Positions 54,172-62,706 of a DNA stretch of 64,000 nt are shown in pieces. Positions within the stretch are counted from its first letter, which is position 1, and every line of letters starts with the position of its first letter. The notes under the pieces are model-generated. The model saw only the letters and a list, made by a program, of their open reading frames with translations. It was not told the origin of the DNA and did not search any database. The position numbers were made by a program, and so were the translations under genes. This DNA is from Amycolatopsis thermalba (GTDB lineage: Bacteria; Actinomycetota; Actinomycetes; Mycobacteriales; Pseudonocardiaceae), in contig NZ_PQHW01000011.1 of NCBI RefSeq assembly GCF_003385215.1, positions 1 to 64,000 on the forward strand. The letters run 5' to 3'.

Positions 54172-55329
54172 GTGACACCCCGAAGCCTCGGCCGGATCCG
54201 GCGCTTCCTGGCCGCGCACGACGTGCCGACGCCGTGCCTGGTCGTGGACACCGACGCGGTCGCCACGCGCGTGCGGGAGCTCCTCGGCGAGTTCCCGCAC
54301 GCCCGTCTGTGTTATGCGGTGAAGGCGAACCCGGAGCCGGCGGTGCTGCGGGCCGTGCTGGGCGCGGGCGGCGGGTTCGACGTGGCGAGCCCGGCCGAGA
54401 TCGAGGCGTGCCTAGCGGCCGGCGCCGAGCCCGCGGCCCTGTCCTACGGGAACACGATCAAGAAGCCGGCCGACATCGCGTTCGCCTGGTCGCGCGGGGT
54501 GCGGGACTTCACCACCGACGCCGAGGGCGACCTGGCCGCCTTGGCCGCGCACGCACCGGGCGCGTCGGTGTCGGTGCGGATCCTGGTGGACGGCCCGGCG
54601 TCGGCGACGCCGTTCGGGCAGAAGTTCGGCTGCGAGCCGGGCCGCGCGGCCGACCTGCTGGTGGAGGCGGACCGGCTGGGCCTGGACGCGGCCGGGATCG
54701 CCTTCCACGTCGGCTCGCAGCAGCCGGAACCGCAGGCGTGGGAGGCCGGGATCGCCGCGGCCGCGAAGATCTTCGCCGACTGCGCCGCGCGCGGGGTGCG
54801 GCTGCGGCGCCTGAACCTCGGTGGCGGTTTCGGCATCACCTACCGGCAGGCCGTGCCGTCGCTCGCCGCCTACGCCCGCACGATCCGGGCCGCGGTGGCG
54901 GCGTACTTCCCCGACGAGCCGGAGCTGCTGCTCGAACCGGGCCGGGCCGTGGTCGCCGAGGCCGGGCTGATCCGCACCGAAGTCGTGCTGGTGTCCACCC
55001 GGTTCGGGCGGCGGTGGGTCTACCTCGACATCGGCCGGTACAACGGCCTGGCCGAGACCGAGAACGAGGCCATCCCCTACCGGCTGGAGCCGCTGGACTC
55101 GCACGGTGAGCGGGGTCCCGTCGTGCTGGCCGGGCCGACGTGCGACGGTGACGACGTGCTGTACCAACGGACTCCCTACGAGCTGCCGCTGTCGCTGCGC
55201 GCCGGGGACCGGCTCGACATCCTCGACGCCGGCGCCTACACGGCGAGCTACTCGTCGGTGGCGTTCAACGGGATCCCGCCCCTGCGCACCTACTGCCTGG
55301 AAGGAGGCACCCTCGCCGATGGCACGTGA
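54172..55329 (+). CDS. Type III PLP-dependent decarboxylase (ornithine/lysine/DAP group)
   Basis: A 385-residue alanine-racemase-fold decarboxylase. The PLP lysine is in CYAVKANPEP (about residue 51), HVGSQQPEPQAW gives the histidine stacking on PLP, LGGGFGITY binds phosphate, and the C-terminal GPTCDGDDVLY has the Cys-Asp acid pair contributed across the dimer. SPAEIEACLAAGAEP supports the ornithine-decarboxylase-like clade. With SpeD and a SpeE-like gene following, it most likely makes putrescine or cadaverine. GTG start at 54172 with a GGGGG ribosome-like stretch just before. DAP decarboxylase is less likely given the context. Confidence 0.88.
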   Translation: MTPRSLGRIRRFLAAHDVPTPCLVVDTDAVATRVRELLGEFPHARLCYAVKANPEPAVLRAVLGAGGGFDVASPAEIEACLAAGAEPAALSYGNTIKKPADIAFAWSRGVRDFTTDAEGDLAALAAHAPGASVSVRILVDGPASATPFGQKFGCEPGRAADLLVEADRLGLDAAGIAFHVGSQQPEPQAWEAGIAAAAKIFADCAARGVRLRRLNLGGGFGITYRQAVPSLAAYARTIRAAVAAYFPDEPELLLEPGRAVVAEAGLIRTEVVLVSTRFGRRWVYLDIGRYNGLAETENEAIPYRLEPLDSHGERGPVVLAGPTCDGDDVLYQRTPYELPLSLRAGDRLDILDAGAYTASYSSVAFNGIPPLRTYCLEGGTLADGT

Positions 55330-55699
55330 GATCGGCGCGTTCGCCGGACGGCACGTCCTGGCCGAGCTGCGCGGCATCGACCCGGGCCTGCTGGACGATC
55401 CGGCGTTCCTGCGCGACGCGCTGCGGACCGCGGTGACCGAAGCCGGGGCGACGGTCCGCGAGGTGGTCGGCCACCGGTTCGAGCCGCAGGGCGTGACGGT
55501 GCTGGCGCTGCTGGCCGAGTCGCACGCTTCGGTGCACACCTACCCGGAGATCGGGGCGGTGTTCGCGGACGTGTTCACGTGCGGGGACCAGGCGGATCCG
55601 GTGCTCGCGGTGCGCCTGCTGGCCGCCGCTTTGGGCACCGCCGAGGTGGAGATGTCGGTCGTCGAGCGCGGGGAGAAGCATGTCGCGGCAGATCGTTGA
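55319..55699 (+). CDS. speD: S-adenosylmethionine decarboxylase (SpeD-like, pyruvoyl)
   Basis: A 126-residue prokaryotic AdoMetDC proenzyme: GRHVLAELRGIDPG, FEPQGVTVLALL and AESHASVHTYPEIGAVFADVFTCGD. Self-cleavage before the serine of AESH would create the pyruvoyl group; the TCG cysteine is the proton donor. It makes decarboxylated AdoMet, donor for aminopropyl transfer. The ATG at 55319 overlaps the decarboxylase gene by 11 nt and has GGAGG upstream. Length fits the bacterial class 1B form. Confidence 0.92.
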   Translation: MAREIGAFAGRHVLAELRGIDPGLLDDPAFLRDALRTAVTEAGATVREVVGHRFEPQGVTVLALLAESHASVHTYPEIGAVFADVFTCGDQADPVLAVRLLAAALGTAEVEMSVVERGEKHVAADR

Positions 55700-56543
55700 G
55701 CCCCTGGGAGCCGGGTTGTCGCGGGTGTGGGACGTGCCGGAGGTGCTGTTCGACGAGCACACCGGGTTCCAGCGGCTGCTGATCGGCCGGACGGCCCAGG
55801 GCGTGTCGCTGTTCTGCGACGACGAGCGGCAGAGCACCGAGGCGAGCCAGCTCGTCTACCACGAGGCGCTGATGGTGCCGGCGATGCTGCTGGCCGAGCG
55901 GTTGCGCAGGGTGCTGATCATCGGGTCGAGCGAGGGCGTGGCGAGCCAGCTGGCGGTGGCGTTCGGCGCGTCGCAGGTCGACCACGTCGACATCGACCGG
56001 GTGGCCGTGCGTACGTGCGCTTCGCTGCTCCCCTACGGCTACACGGCCGAGGAGCTGGAGGCCGCCGAGCGCGGCGAGGGGCCGGTGCGGGTGCACTACG
56101 CCGACGGGTTCTCGTTCGTGGAGTCGTCGCCGGGCGGGTACGACCTGGTGGTGATCGACCTGCCGGACGAGAACACCGATCCGCGGGCCCAGCACAACCG
56201 GCTCTACGGCGCGGACTTCCTGCGGCGGTGCGCCGGGTTGCTCGCGCCCGGCGGGGTGGTCTGCTGCCAGGGCGGCTGCCCGACGCTGTGGCGCAACGAG
56301 ACGCTGCGGATCGCCTGGGCCCGGTTCACCGAGGTGTTCGCCACGCCGGTGTACTACGGCAGCGACGAGCACGAGTGGGCGTTCCTGTCCGGCCGCGTGG
56401 ACGAGGTGGCCGACCCGGTGGGGACGATGATCGCCCACCTGGACGGCTTCACCCCGGCGACGCTGGACGCGGACACCCTGCGCGGGTCGACCGTGGTGCC
56501 CTACTCGCTCAGAGCTTGCGCCCCGCCTGGACGCGGTGCGTGA
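55680..56543 (+). CDS. Spermidine-synthase-like aminopropyltransferase
   Basis: A 287-residue protein of the spermidine synthase fold. GFQRLLIGRTAQGVSLFCDDERQ corresponds to the N-terminal hairpin, LVYHEALMVPAML contains the family YHE motif, and YDLVVIDLPDENTDP is the catalytic Asp segment. The AdoMet glycine motif, normally GGGDGG, is LIIGSSEGVASQ, so the cofactor pocket is altered. It follows decarboxylase and SpeD genes with a 20-nt overlap, making a polyamine pathway likely, perhaps for an unusual product. The 3' end overlaps the convergent DUF3817 gene by 35 bp. Confidence 0.85.
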   Translation: MSRQIVEPLGAGLSRVWDVPEVLFDEHTGFQRLLIGRTAQGVSLFCDDERQSTEASQLVYHEALMVPAMLLAERLRRVLIIGSSEGVASQLAVAFGASQVDHVDIDRVAVRTCASLLPYGYTAEELEAAERGEGPVRVHYADGFSFVESSPGGYDLVVIDLPDENTDPRAQHNRLYGADFLRRCAGLLAPGGVVCCQGGCPTLWRNETLRIAWARFTEVFATPVYYGSDEHEWAFLSGRVDEVADPVGTMIAHLDGFTPATLDADTLRGSTVVPYSLRACAPPGRGA

Positions 56544-56865
56544 CCGACCGCTCCGCGACGAACGACAGGAACGGGATGGTGCCCGCGAGCAGCACCAGGA
56601 TCGTGCCCTTGATCGACCACCGCGCCTTGAGCGCCAGGTCGACCGCGAACACCAGGTAGACCATGTAGAAGATGCCGTGGCTGACACCGGCCCAGCTCAT
56701 CATCCCCGGCGAGTCGAACGCGTACTTGAGGATGAAAGCCGCCGTGAGCAGCAGCAGCGCGATACCGGTGGCGTAGGCCAGCACGCGGTAGCGCAGCAGC
56801 GGTCCCCGCAGGGCCGGCGCGGCCTTCGCGGCCGGGGCGCCTTCGCGTTCGTCCGTGTCCACCAT
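56509..56865 (-). CDS. DUF3817 small membrane protein
   Basis: A 118-residue protein with three likely membrane helices (LRYRVLAYATGIALLLLTAAFIL, HGIFYMVYLVFAVDLAL, ILVLLAGTIPFLSFVAERS) and a charged N-terminus, characteristic of actinobacterial DUF3817 proteins. ATG at 56865. Function unknown. Gene order with the next membrane protein suggests co-expression. Confidence 0.88.
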   Translation of the reverse strand: MVDTDEREGAPAAKAAPALRGPLLRYRVLAYATGIALLLLTAAFILKYAFDSPGMMSWAGVSHGIFYMVYLVFAVDLALKARWSIKGTILVLLAGTIPFLSFVAERSVTHRVQAGRKL

Positions 56866-56878
56866 CAGGTCTGCCTTT

Positions 56879-57271
56879 CTAACTCTCGCGCTGGTCGCGG
56901 GCGTGCAGCTCGGCCAGGTAGCGGTTGTAGGCGGCGAGCTCGGGGTCCTCGTCCTCGGCCGGGAGCTGCCGCCGCACCCGGGGCGCCGGCACCTCGCGCA
57001 CCGGCTGGTGGCCCCACTCGGCACGCGACTCCTCCGGCCGGGCGTCCTCGTCGGCCGCCTCGCGGCGCAGCTTCCAGATCCGCCACACCAGGAACGCCGG
57101 GAACACCCCGAACAGCGGCCACTGCAGCACGTAACCGAGGTTCTGGAACGAGCCGCTCGCCGATTCGAACCGGTTCCACTGCCACCAGGCCAGCCCGCAG
57201 CACACCGCGAACGCGGCGACGCACAGGACGCCGATCGCGATCCGGCGCGGCGTGAACAGACCCGTGGGCAC
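56879..57271 (-). CDS. Conserved two-helix actinobacterial membrane protein
   Basis: A 130-residue protein: first helix IAIGVLCVAAFAVCCGLAWW, the conserved loop WNRFESASGSFQNLGYVLQWP, second helix LFGVFPAFLVWRIW, then a charged tail rich in Glu/Arg ending ELHARDQRES. This pattern is common in actinobacterial genomes but has no assigned function. The segment near WWQWNRF recalls SURF1-like proteins, but the rest does not fit. 13 nt before DUF3817. Confidence 0.8.
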   Translation of the reverse strand: MPTGLFTPRRIAIGVLCVAAFAVCCGLAWWQWNRFESASGSFQNLGYVLQWPLFGVFPAFLVWRIWKLRREAADEDARPEESRAEWGHQPVREVPAPRVRRQLPAEDEDPELAAYNRYLAELHARDQRES

Positions 57272-57294
57272 ACCACGACGCTAGCACCCGCGGG

Positions 57295-58185
57295 TCAGGA
57301 GACCTTGACGACCTGGGCGGCCTTGGCGTAGGCGTCGGCCAGGCCGAACACCTTCTGCGCGTAGTCGACCGAGTTGTTGTACGACAGGATCCCCGACCAC
57401 CAGCCGTTCGCGCTGGCCATGTCGCGGCTGCCGACGCACAGGTACTTGGCGGCGGCGAGCGCGGCGGCGTCGATCTGCTGCGGGTTGTAGCCGCCGCCGT
57501 AGCGGGCCCACGTGCTGGGCAGGAACTGCATCGGCCCGACCGCCCGGTCGTACACCGGATCGCCGTCGAACCGGCCGCCGTCGCTGTCGCCGATCGCCTT
57601 GATGCCGGGCGAGCCGTCCAGCGGGACGCCGACGATCGCCTTCGACGGCAGCCCGTTGGCCTGCAGCACCGCGCCGCCGTACTGGCCGTGGTTGGACTCG
57701 ACCCGGCCGATGCCGGCGAGCGTGGCCCAGGACAGCCGGCACTTCGGCTGCGTGGCCCGCATCTCCAGCTCGGCGTTGCCGTAGGCGACGAGCGCGCGGG
57801 CCGGGATGCCGGTGACGTCGGCGACCTGGGCCGCCCACCGCGAGAGCAGGTCCCCGCCGCCGGACTGCTGTTGCTGCTGGGGTTGTTGCTGCGGCTGGGT
57901 CTGCGCGGCGGGCGTGCCCTCGACGGTCACGCTCACCGGGGCGGCCGAACCGGGTTCGACCTGCGCCGCGGCGTTGGCCAGGTCGGGGATCTCGGTGGTG
58001 GTCTCGGTGCGGCCGGGACGGGTGACCGCGCTGGTCGTCCAGATCCCGCCGACGGCCGCGGCCAGCACCAGCACCACGACCGCGAGCCTGCCGAGCATCG
58101 CGGGCGCGGCCCGGGCGGGCCGGGCCGCGGGATCGTCACCGGTGGACACGTCCGCAGGGTCGTGCTCGATCTGCTCCGTGTCCAA
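57295..58185 (-). CDS. Membrane-anchored lytic murein transglycosylase
   Basis: A 296-residue transglycosylase. Cytoplasmic N-terminus (1-28), single anchor helix MLGRLAVVVLVLAAAVGGIW, Gln-rich linker (about 95-107: QPQQQPQQQQQ), then a SLT-type domain with ATLAGIGRVESNHGQYGG (catalytic glutamate in VESNHG), AVGPMQFLPSTWARYG and AALAAAKYLCVGSRD. It cleaves peptidoglycan glycan strands on the outer face. Similar to actinobacterial MltB-like GH103/SLT proteins. Monocistronic. Confidence 0.93.
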   Translation of the reverse strand: MDTEQIEHDPADVSTGDDPAARPARAAPAMLGRLAVVVLVLAAAVGGIWTTSAVTRPGRTETTTEIPDLANAAAQVEPGSAAPVSVTVEGTPAAQTQPQQQPQQQQQSGGGDLLSRWAAQVADVTGIPARALVAYGNAELEMRATQPKCRLSWATLAGIGRVESNHGQYGGAVLQANGLPSKAIVGVPLDGSPGIKAIGDSDGGRFDGDPVYDRAVGPMQFLPSTWARYGGGYNPQQIDAAALAAAKYLCVGSRDMASANGWWSGILSYNNSVDYAQKVFGLADAYAKAAQVVKVS

Positions 58186-58279
58186 GAACCTTGCCTCCCA
58201 CCTGTCGCCCGCACGCTTCGCGCGCCGACGATAGGTGCGCCGGTGTCAAGCGAGCGCTAAAGCCTCACCTGACCAACGA

Positions 58280-58306
58280 GGCCGCGTTTCCTGACGTTAC
58301 GCGGCC
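58280..58306 (-). terminator. 8-bp stem terminator after the hypothetical gene
   Basis: GGCCGCGT (58280-58287) pairs perfectly with ACGCGGCC (58299-58306) around an 11-nt loop, just past the stop of the minus-strand gene at 58314-58793. Confidence 0.55.
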
Positions 58307-58313
58307 ACGACGG

Positions 58314-58793
58314 TCAGCTGGCGCGCTGGCGGGCGAGCCGGGCGACGCACCAGGCCGGGGCGCTGCCGCGGCGCAGGTGCTGCAGGACCGTCATCGGGCC
58401 GAGACGACGGGACAGGTCGGACGGGGTGAGGCCGGCGGACCGGTAGTCCAGGGCGCGCTGGTCGAGCGGGCTGATGCCGGCGTCCCACCAGGCCTTGGCC
58501 TCCTCGATGTCGCCGACCATCTGCCACCAGCCGGCGGCCGCGACGAGCAGGTCGACCGGCACATCGGGCAGCCGTTCCTGCATCGCGTCCAGGTAGTCCG
58601 GGTCGGCCGACTCGACCGGCTTCCACGTGCGGGTGCCGGTGCGGGCGCGCTGGCCGGGGATCCCTGGTGGTTGCTGCGGCAGTTCGGCGAGCCAGGCGGA
58701 GGCGATCCGGTCGGCCTCCATCTCCTCGGGCGTGCGCTCAAGCTCGGACGCCCACTGGGCAATCACCGCATCCACCCCGGGATCTCCGGTCAT
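58314..58793 (-). CDS. Conserved hypothetical protein
   Basis: A 159-residue soluble protein with no membrane segment. It contains VDAVIAQWASELERTPEEMEADRIASAWL, WKPVESADPDYLDAMQERLPD, WWQMVGDIEEAKAWWDAGI and TPSDLSRRLGPMTVLQHLRRG. The last two segments look helical and could be a small all-alpha domain. No family recognised. The ATG at 58793 has AAGGAGG at ideal distance, so it is preferred over 58814. Confidence 0.75.
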   Translation of the reverse strand: MTGDPGVDAVIAQWASELERTPEEMEADRIASAWLAELPQQPPGIPGQRARTGTRTWKPVESADPDYLDAMQERLPDVPVDLLVAAAGWWQMVGDIEEAKAWWDAGISPLDQRALDYRSAGLTPSDLSRRLGPMTVLQHLRRGSAPAWCVARLARQRAS

Positions 58794-59098
58794 CCCTGCC
58801 TCCTTGTGCCCCAACTGAAAGCCACCATCGAACGGCGATGATCGAAGCGATCGACCGTTTCGCCGGTGAGAACCGGCCGGTCACGCAATGTGAGCACCGT
58901 AGGGGGAATTCGGGCCGTCGCGCCAGAGGTTCCGGGCAAGGAATTCGGCGACCAGCGCGTTAATCACGGCAATCCACCCGGATGGTCGAACAGTGCCCCT
59001 CTGATGCCAGGATTGATGACTTTGCGTAGTTGTCCGCGGAACGCGCACGGCCACGGCCGGCACCGCGGCGAGGCGGTGCCGGCCGTGGCCGGATGGGG
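58794..59098. other. Gene-free gap of about 300 bases
   Basis: Nothing recognised apart from the promoter region of the minus-strand hypothetical gene. Short frames on both strands have no ribosome sites or known motifs. Confidence 0.4.
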
Positions 59099-59266
59099 TC
59101 AGGAGAAGAGGCTGCGGACGAAGGTCACGATGGCTTCGGCACCGTCCCGGAGCCAGCCCAGCGCGCTGCGCACCACCTCGGCGGACTCGGTGGGACGGGT
59201 GATCAGGAAGAACAACACGAGCGCGACGACGGCCACGATGACGATCTTCTTGGTGTTCGCCGACAT
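59099..59266 (-). CDS. Small single-pass membrane protein (55 aa)
   Basis: A 55-residue protein: short polar N-terminus (MSANTKK), one hydrophobic helix IVIVAVVALVLFFLITRP and an amphipathic C-terminus ending FVRSLFS. AGGGGAA lies 8 nt before the ATG at 59266. Codon use is that of a real gene. It resembles small actinobacterial membrane proteins of unknown function. Confidence 0.75.
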   Translation of the reverse strand: MSANTKKIVIVAVVALVLFFLITRPTESAEVVRSALGWLRDGAEAIVTFVRSLFS

Positions 59267-59438
59267 GGCCGTGTTCCCCTCGCTGCACTGGACCCGCGGG
59301 CCTGGTTCCCCCCGATCAACGGCAATCCTGCCGTCACCGGGACGTTTTCGACACCCCTTCACACGGATGGCTGGGCGTTGTGACGCTGCGTGCCCAGCCG
59401 GGACGTGTGACCACTCTAAACGATCTGTCGCACGCGCG

Positions 59439-60581
59439 TCAGGAGGCGATCACCCCCGCCTGCCGCAGCGCCGCGACACCGTCGGTGTCATACCCGAGTT
59501 CGGCCAGGACATCCTCGGTGTCCGCCCCCTTTTCGTGCGGTGGTTCCGGGGTGGCGGGCGGGGTGCGGTCGAACCGCGGCGCCGGGGCGGGCTGCACCAC
59601 GCCACCGATCTCGACGAACGTGCCGCGCGCCGCGTTGTGCGGGTGCGCGGCCGCCTCCCACGGGCTGAGCACCGGCGTCAGGCAGGCGTCCGTGCCCTCC
59701 GCCCGCGCCACCAGCTCGTCGCGGGTGTACTTGCCGATCGCCGCCGCCAGGATCTCGCGCAGCCGCGGCCACTGGTTCCAGTCCAGGTGCACCGGCAGCT
59801 CCGCCGGGTCCAGTTCGAGCACCTGCACCAGATCGCCCCAGAACCGCATCTCGATCGCCCCGACCGCGACGTACTTGCCGTCCGCGGTCTCGTACGTGTC
59901 GTAGAACGGCGCGCCCCCGTCGAGGACGTTGCCACCCCGCTCGTTCGGCCACATCCCGGCCGACCGCATCCCGAACAGCTGCGTCATCAGCAACGCCGCG
60001 CCGTCGACCATCGCCGCGTCCACGACCTGCCCGCGCCCCGAGGTGGTCCGCTCGTGCAGCGCGGCGAGGATGCCGAACGCCAGCAGCATCCCGCCGCCGG
60101 CGAAGTCACCCACGAGGTTGAGCGGCGGCACCGGCCGCTCCCCCGCGCGCCCGATCGGTTCGAGCGCGCCCGCGACGCTGAGGTAGTTGATGTCGTGCCC
60201 GGCCGCCGACGCCAGCGGCCCGTCCTGGCCCCACCCGGTCACCCGGCCGTAGACGATCCGCGGGTTGCGCCCCTGCACGTGCTCGGGCCCCAGACCCATG
60301 CGCTCGGCCACGCCCGGGCGGAAGCCCTCGATGAACACGTCGGCCCGCTCCGCGAGCCGCAGCACGACCTCGACGCCGTCGGGGGTCTTGGTGTCCACGC
60401 CGATGGTCCGGCGCCCGCGCGTGAGCGGGTCGCCGGGCACGCCGAGGACGTCCGCGCCCGGCTTGGCCCGGTCGACCCGCACCACGTCGGCACCGAGGTC
60501 GGCCAGCAGCGTGCCCGCGAACGGCGCCGGGGCCAGGCCGGCGAGTTCGACGACCTTCAGCCCGGCGAGTGGTCCCGCCAT
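59439..60581 (-). CDS. CaiB/BaiF CoA-transferase, alpha-methylacyl-CoA racemase-like
   Basis: A 380-residue family III protein. PLAGLKVVELAGLAPAPFAGTLLADLGADVVRVDRA is the N-terminal signature. GHDINYLSVAGAL (histidine about 122) and NLVGDFAGGGMLLAFG (aspartate about 152) match the base pair of alpha-methylacyl-CoA racemase rather than CoA transferase. It would epimerise 2-methyl-branched acyl-CoA, an activity needed for steroid side chains and branched fatty acids. The ATG at 60581 shares one base with the preceding acyl-CoA dehydrogenase stop (TGATG). Confidence 0.9.
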   Translation of the reverse strand: MAGPLAGLKVVELAGLAPAPFAGTLLADLGADVVRVDRAKPGADVLGVPGDPLTRGRRTIGVDTKTPDGVEVVLRLAERADVFIEGFRPGVAERMGLGPEHVQGRNPRIVYGRVTGWGQDGPLASAAGHDINYLSVAGALEPIGRAGERPVPPLNLVGDFAGGGMLLAFGILAALHERTTSGRGQVVDAAMVDGAALLMTQLFGMRSAGMWPNERGGNVLDGGAPFYDTYETADGKYVAVGAIEMRFWGDLVQVLELDPAELPVHLDWNQWPRLREILAAAIGKYTRDELVARAEGTDACLTPVLSPWEAAAHPHNAARGTFVEIGGVVQPAPAPRFDRTPPATPEPPHEKGADTEDVLAELGYDTDGVAALRQAGVIAS

Positions 60582-61726
60582 CACAGCGTCCGCGAGATGA
60601 CTTCGCGCATGATCTCGCTGGTCCCGCCGAAGATGCGGGAGATGCGCAGATCCGTCCACGCGCGGGCGATCGGGTACTCGGTCATGTAGCCGTAGCCGCC
60701 GTGCAGCTGGACGCAGTCGTCGACGACCTTGTTGGCGCGCTCGGTGGTCCACAGCTTGACCATCGCCGCGCCCTGGACGTCCAGCTCGCCCTTGAGGTGC
60801 CGTTCGACGCACTGGTCGAGGAACGCGCGCGCGACGACCGCCTCGGTGGCCGCGTCGGCGAGCTTGAACTTGCTGTTCTGGAAGTTGTAGACCGGGCGGC
60901 CGAACGCGGTGCGGCCCTTGGTGTACTCGATGGTGAGGTCGATCGCGGCCTCCATGCCTGCCACCGCCGTGACCGCGATGATCAGCCGCTCCTGCGGGAG
61001 CTGCTGCATCATCTGGATGAAGCCCTGGCCCTCCTCGCCGAGCAGGTTCGCCGCGGGCACGCGCACGTCGTCGAAGAACAGCTCGGCGGTGTCCTGGCCC
61101 TTGAGGCCGACCTTGTCCAGCACGCGGCCGCGGCGGAAGCCCGGCCGGTCGGTCTCGACGACGATCAGCGACACCCCGGCCGCGCCGGCGTCCGGATCGG
61201 TCTTGCAGGCCAGCACGACCACGTCGGCCATGCCGCCGTTGCTGATGAAGGTCTTGGCGCCGTTGATGACGTACTCGTCGCCCTCGCGCACCGCGCGGGT
61301 CTTGATGCCCTGCAGGTCGGAGCCGGTGCCCGGCTCGGTCATCCCGATCGCGCCGACCCACTCGCCGCTGGCGAGCTTGGGCAGCCACTCCTTCTTCTTC
61401 TCTTCGGTGGCGTAGTTGAGCAGGTAGTGCGCCACGATGCCGTTGTGCACGGACACGCCCCACGAGCCGTCCCCGCTGCGGGCCTGCTCCTCGTAGAGCA
61501 CGGCTTCGTGCGCGAAGGTGCCGCCACCGCCGCCGTACTCCTCGGGGATCGAGATGGCGAGCAGCCCGACCTCGCCGGCCTTCGTCCACAGCTCGCGGTC
61601 GACGGACTTCTGCTGGTTCCACCGCTCCTGGTGCGGCACGAGCTCCTTCTGGCAGAACGAGCGGGCCAGTTCGCGGAACTCGCCCAGGTCCTGCGCCCAG
61701 GAACTCTTCGGTGCGGGCAACGGCAT
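60581..61726 (-). CDS. Acyl-CoA dehydrogenase
   Basis: A 381-residue acyl-CoA dehydrogenase with all main segments: GMTEPGTGSDLQGIKT (FAD), NGAKTFISNGGMADV, GRTAFGRPVYNFQNSKF and LHGGYGYMTEYPIARAWTD with the likely catalytic glutamate, then IFGGTSEIMREVI. Substrate probably branched or medium-chain acyl-CoA. The ATG at 61726 has TGGAGGT upstream. Coupled with the racemase gene and divergent from a TetR regulator that probably controls both. Confidence 0.93.
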   Translation of the reverse strand: MPLPAPKSSWAQDLGEFRELARSFCQKELVPHQERWNQQKSVDRELWTKAGEVGLLAISIPEEYGGGGGTFAHEAVLYEEQARSGDGSWGVSVHNGIVAHYLLNYATEEKKKEWLPKLASGEWVGAIGMTEPGTGSDLQGIKTRAVREGDEYVINGAKTFISNGGMADVVVLACKTDPDAGAAGVSLIVVETDRPGFRRGRVLDKVGLKGQDTAELFFDDVRVPAANLLGEEGQGFIQMMQQLPQERLIIAVTAVAGMEAAIDLTIEYTKGRTAFGRPVYNFQNSKFKLADAATEAVVARAFLDQCVERHLKGELDVQGAAMVKLWTTERANKVVDDCVQLHGGYGYMTEYPIARAWTDLRISRIFGGTSEIMREVISRTL

Positions 61727-61759
61727 CGGTGACCTCCAGCAGTGGAAAACATTACGGAC

Positions 61760-61790
61760 GGAATGTAAGTTCCAGGTGGAATGTACATCC
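61760..61790. promoter_or_regulatory. Tandem GGAATGTA elements, probable TetR operator
   Basis: GGAATGTA occurs at 61760-61767 and 61778-61785, 18 bp apart. The first reads GGAATGTAAGTTCC (GGAA...TTCC dyad) and the second GGAATGTACATCC (around the palindrome TGTACA). They lie in the 91-bp gap between the acyl-CoA dehydrogenase and TetR starts and are probably bound by that TetR protein. Confidence 0.65.
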
Positions 61791-61817
61791 GGCGGGAGCG
61801 CCGGTAAAGGAGGCGAC

Positions 61818-62432
61818 GTGACCGCGCGGGGGCACCGCACACAGGCGCAGCGCCGGGAGCAGACCCGGACGGCCCTGCTCGACGCGACCATCGAGTGCCT
61901 GGTCGAGCTGGGGTATGCGCGCACGTCGGTGCAGGAGATCTGCGCCAGGGCGGGGGTCTCGAAAGGCGCAGCGCAGCACCATTTCGCGGACAAGGCCGAG
62001 CTGATGGCGGCCGCTGTGGCGCATCTCACGGCCCGGCGGACGGAGGCGCTGTCGGAGTCGTTCGCGGACCTGCCGAGCGGCGAGGAGGCCATCCCGGCGG
62101 CGATCGACCTGCTGTGGGCGGGTTACTCGGGCACGCTCGCCGCGGCGGCGACGGAACTGTGGATCGCGGCGCGCACGGACCCCGTCCTGCGGGCGGCGAT
62201 CCGGCCGGTCGACCGGGCGCTGGGCCGGGAGACGCTGACGCAGATCCGGAACCTCGCGCCGGACCTGCCCCGGGAACGCGTGGAAACGCTGTTCTGGCTG
62301 ACGGTGAACTTCACGCGAGGACTGGCGCTGGACGCCGAACTGGGCGGCGCACCCGCACGGCGAAAGCAACTACTGGAGGAGTGGAAGCGACTCGCGGTGG
62401 CCGCCTACCGGGGCGACACGGAGGCTGACTGA
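61818..62432 (+). CDS. TetR-family regulator of the acyl-CoA dehydrogenase/racemase operon
   Basis: A 204-residue TetR protein: QRREQTRTALLDATIECLVELGYARTSVQEICARAGVSKGAAQHHFADKAELMAAAV (residues about 11-67) is the DNA-binding domain. The ligand-binding half is Ala/Leu-rich (ELWIAARTDPVLRAAIRPV). GTG start at 61818 with AAAGGAGG. Divergent from the lipid-oxidation pair; acyl-CoA or a related thioester is a plausible inducer. Confidence 0.9.
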   Translation: MTARGHRTQAQRREQTRTALLDATIECLVELGYARTSVQEICARAGVSKGAAQHHFADKAELMAAAVAHLTARRTEALSESFADLPSGEEAIPAAIDLLWAGYSGTLAAAATELWIAARTDPVLRAAIRPVDRALGRETLTQIRNLAPDLPRERVETLFWLTVNFTRGLALDAELGGAPARRKQLLEEWKRLAVAAYRGDTEAD

Positions 62433-62635
62433 AGGCGAGCGGTCGCGCCGGGCGACGCCGAATCTCCACGGAACGGACCTCCGAGATGGGCAGCCTGCCG
62501 GCACCAGGCGAAACAGGCCGCGGGCGCAGCAAGCGCCTGCCGCCCCCGCGGGGGCGGCGCCGGCCACATGCCCGCCCCCGGCGGAACGGGTCCCGCGTAC
62601 CGGCCCTGCACCGCGATCAGGGGTGGGCGCCGGGG

Positions 62636-62678
62636 AGTGAGTGGCCGGCCCGGCCCTCGCCCGGGCCGGCCGCTCACT
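62636..62678 (+). terminator. Strong 18-bp stem terminator after the TetR gene
   Basis: AGTGAGTGGCCGGCCCGG (62636-62653) pairs with CCGGGCCGGCCGCTCACT (62661-62678) over 18 bp with one mismatch or wobble and a 7-nt loop, followed by CTTGAG. It can terminate the TetR transcript and shield the next gene. Confidence 0.75.
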
Positions 62679-62706
62679 CTTGAGACGTGTGGATCTCCGA
62701 ATGTGA

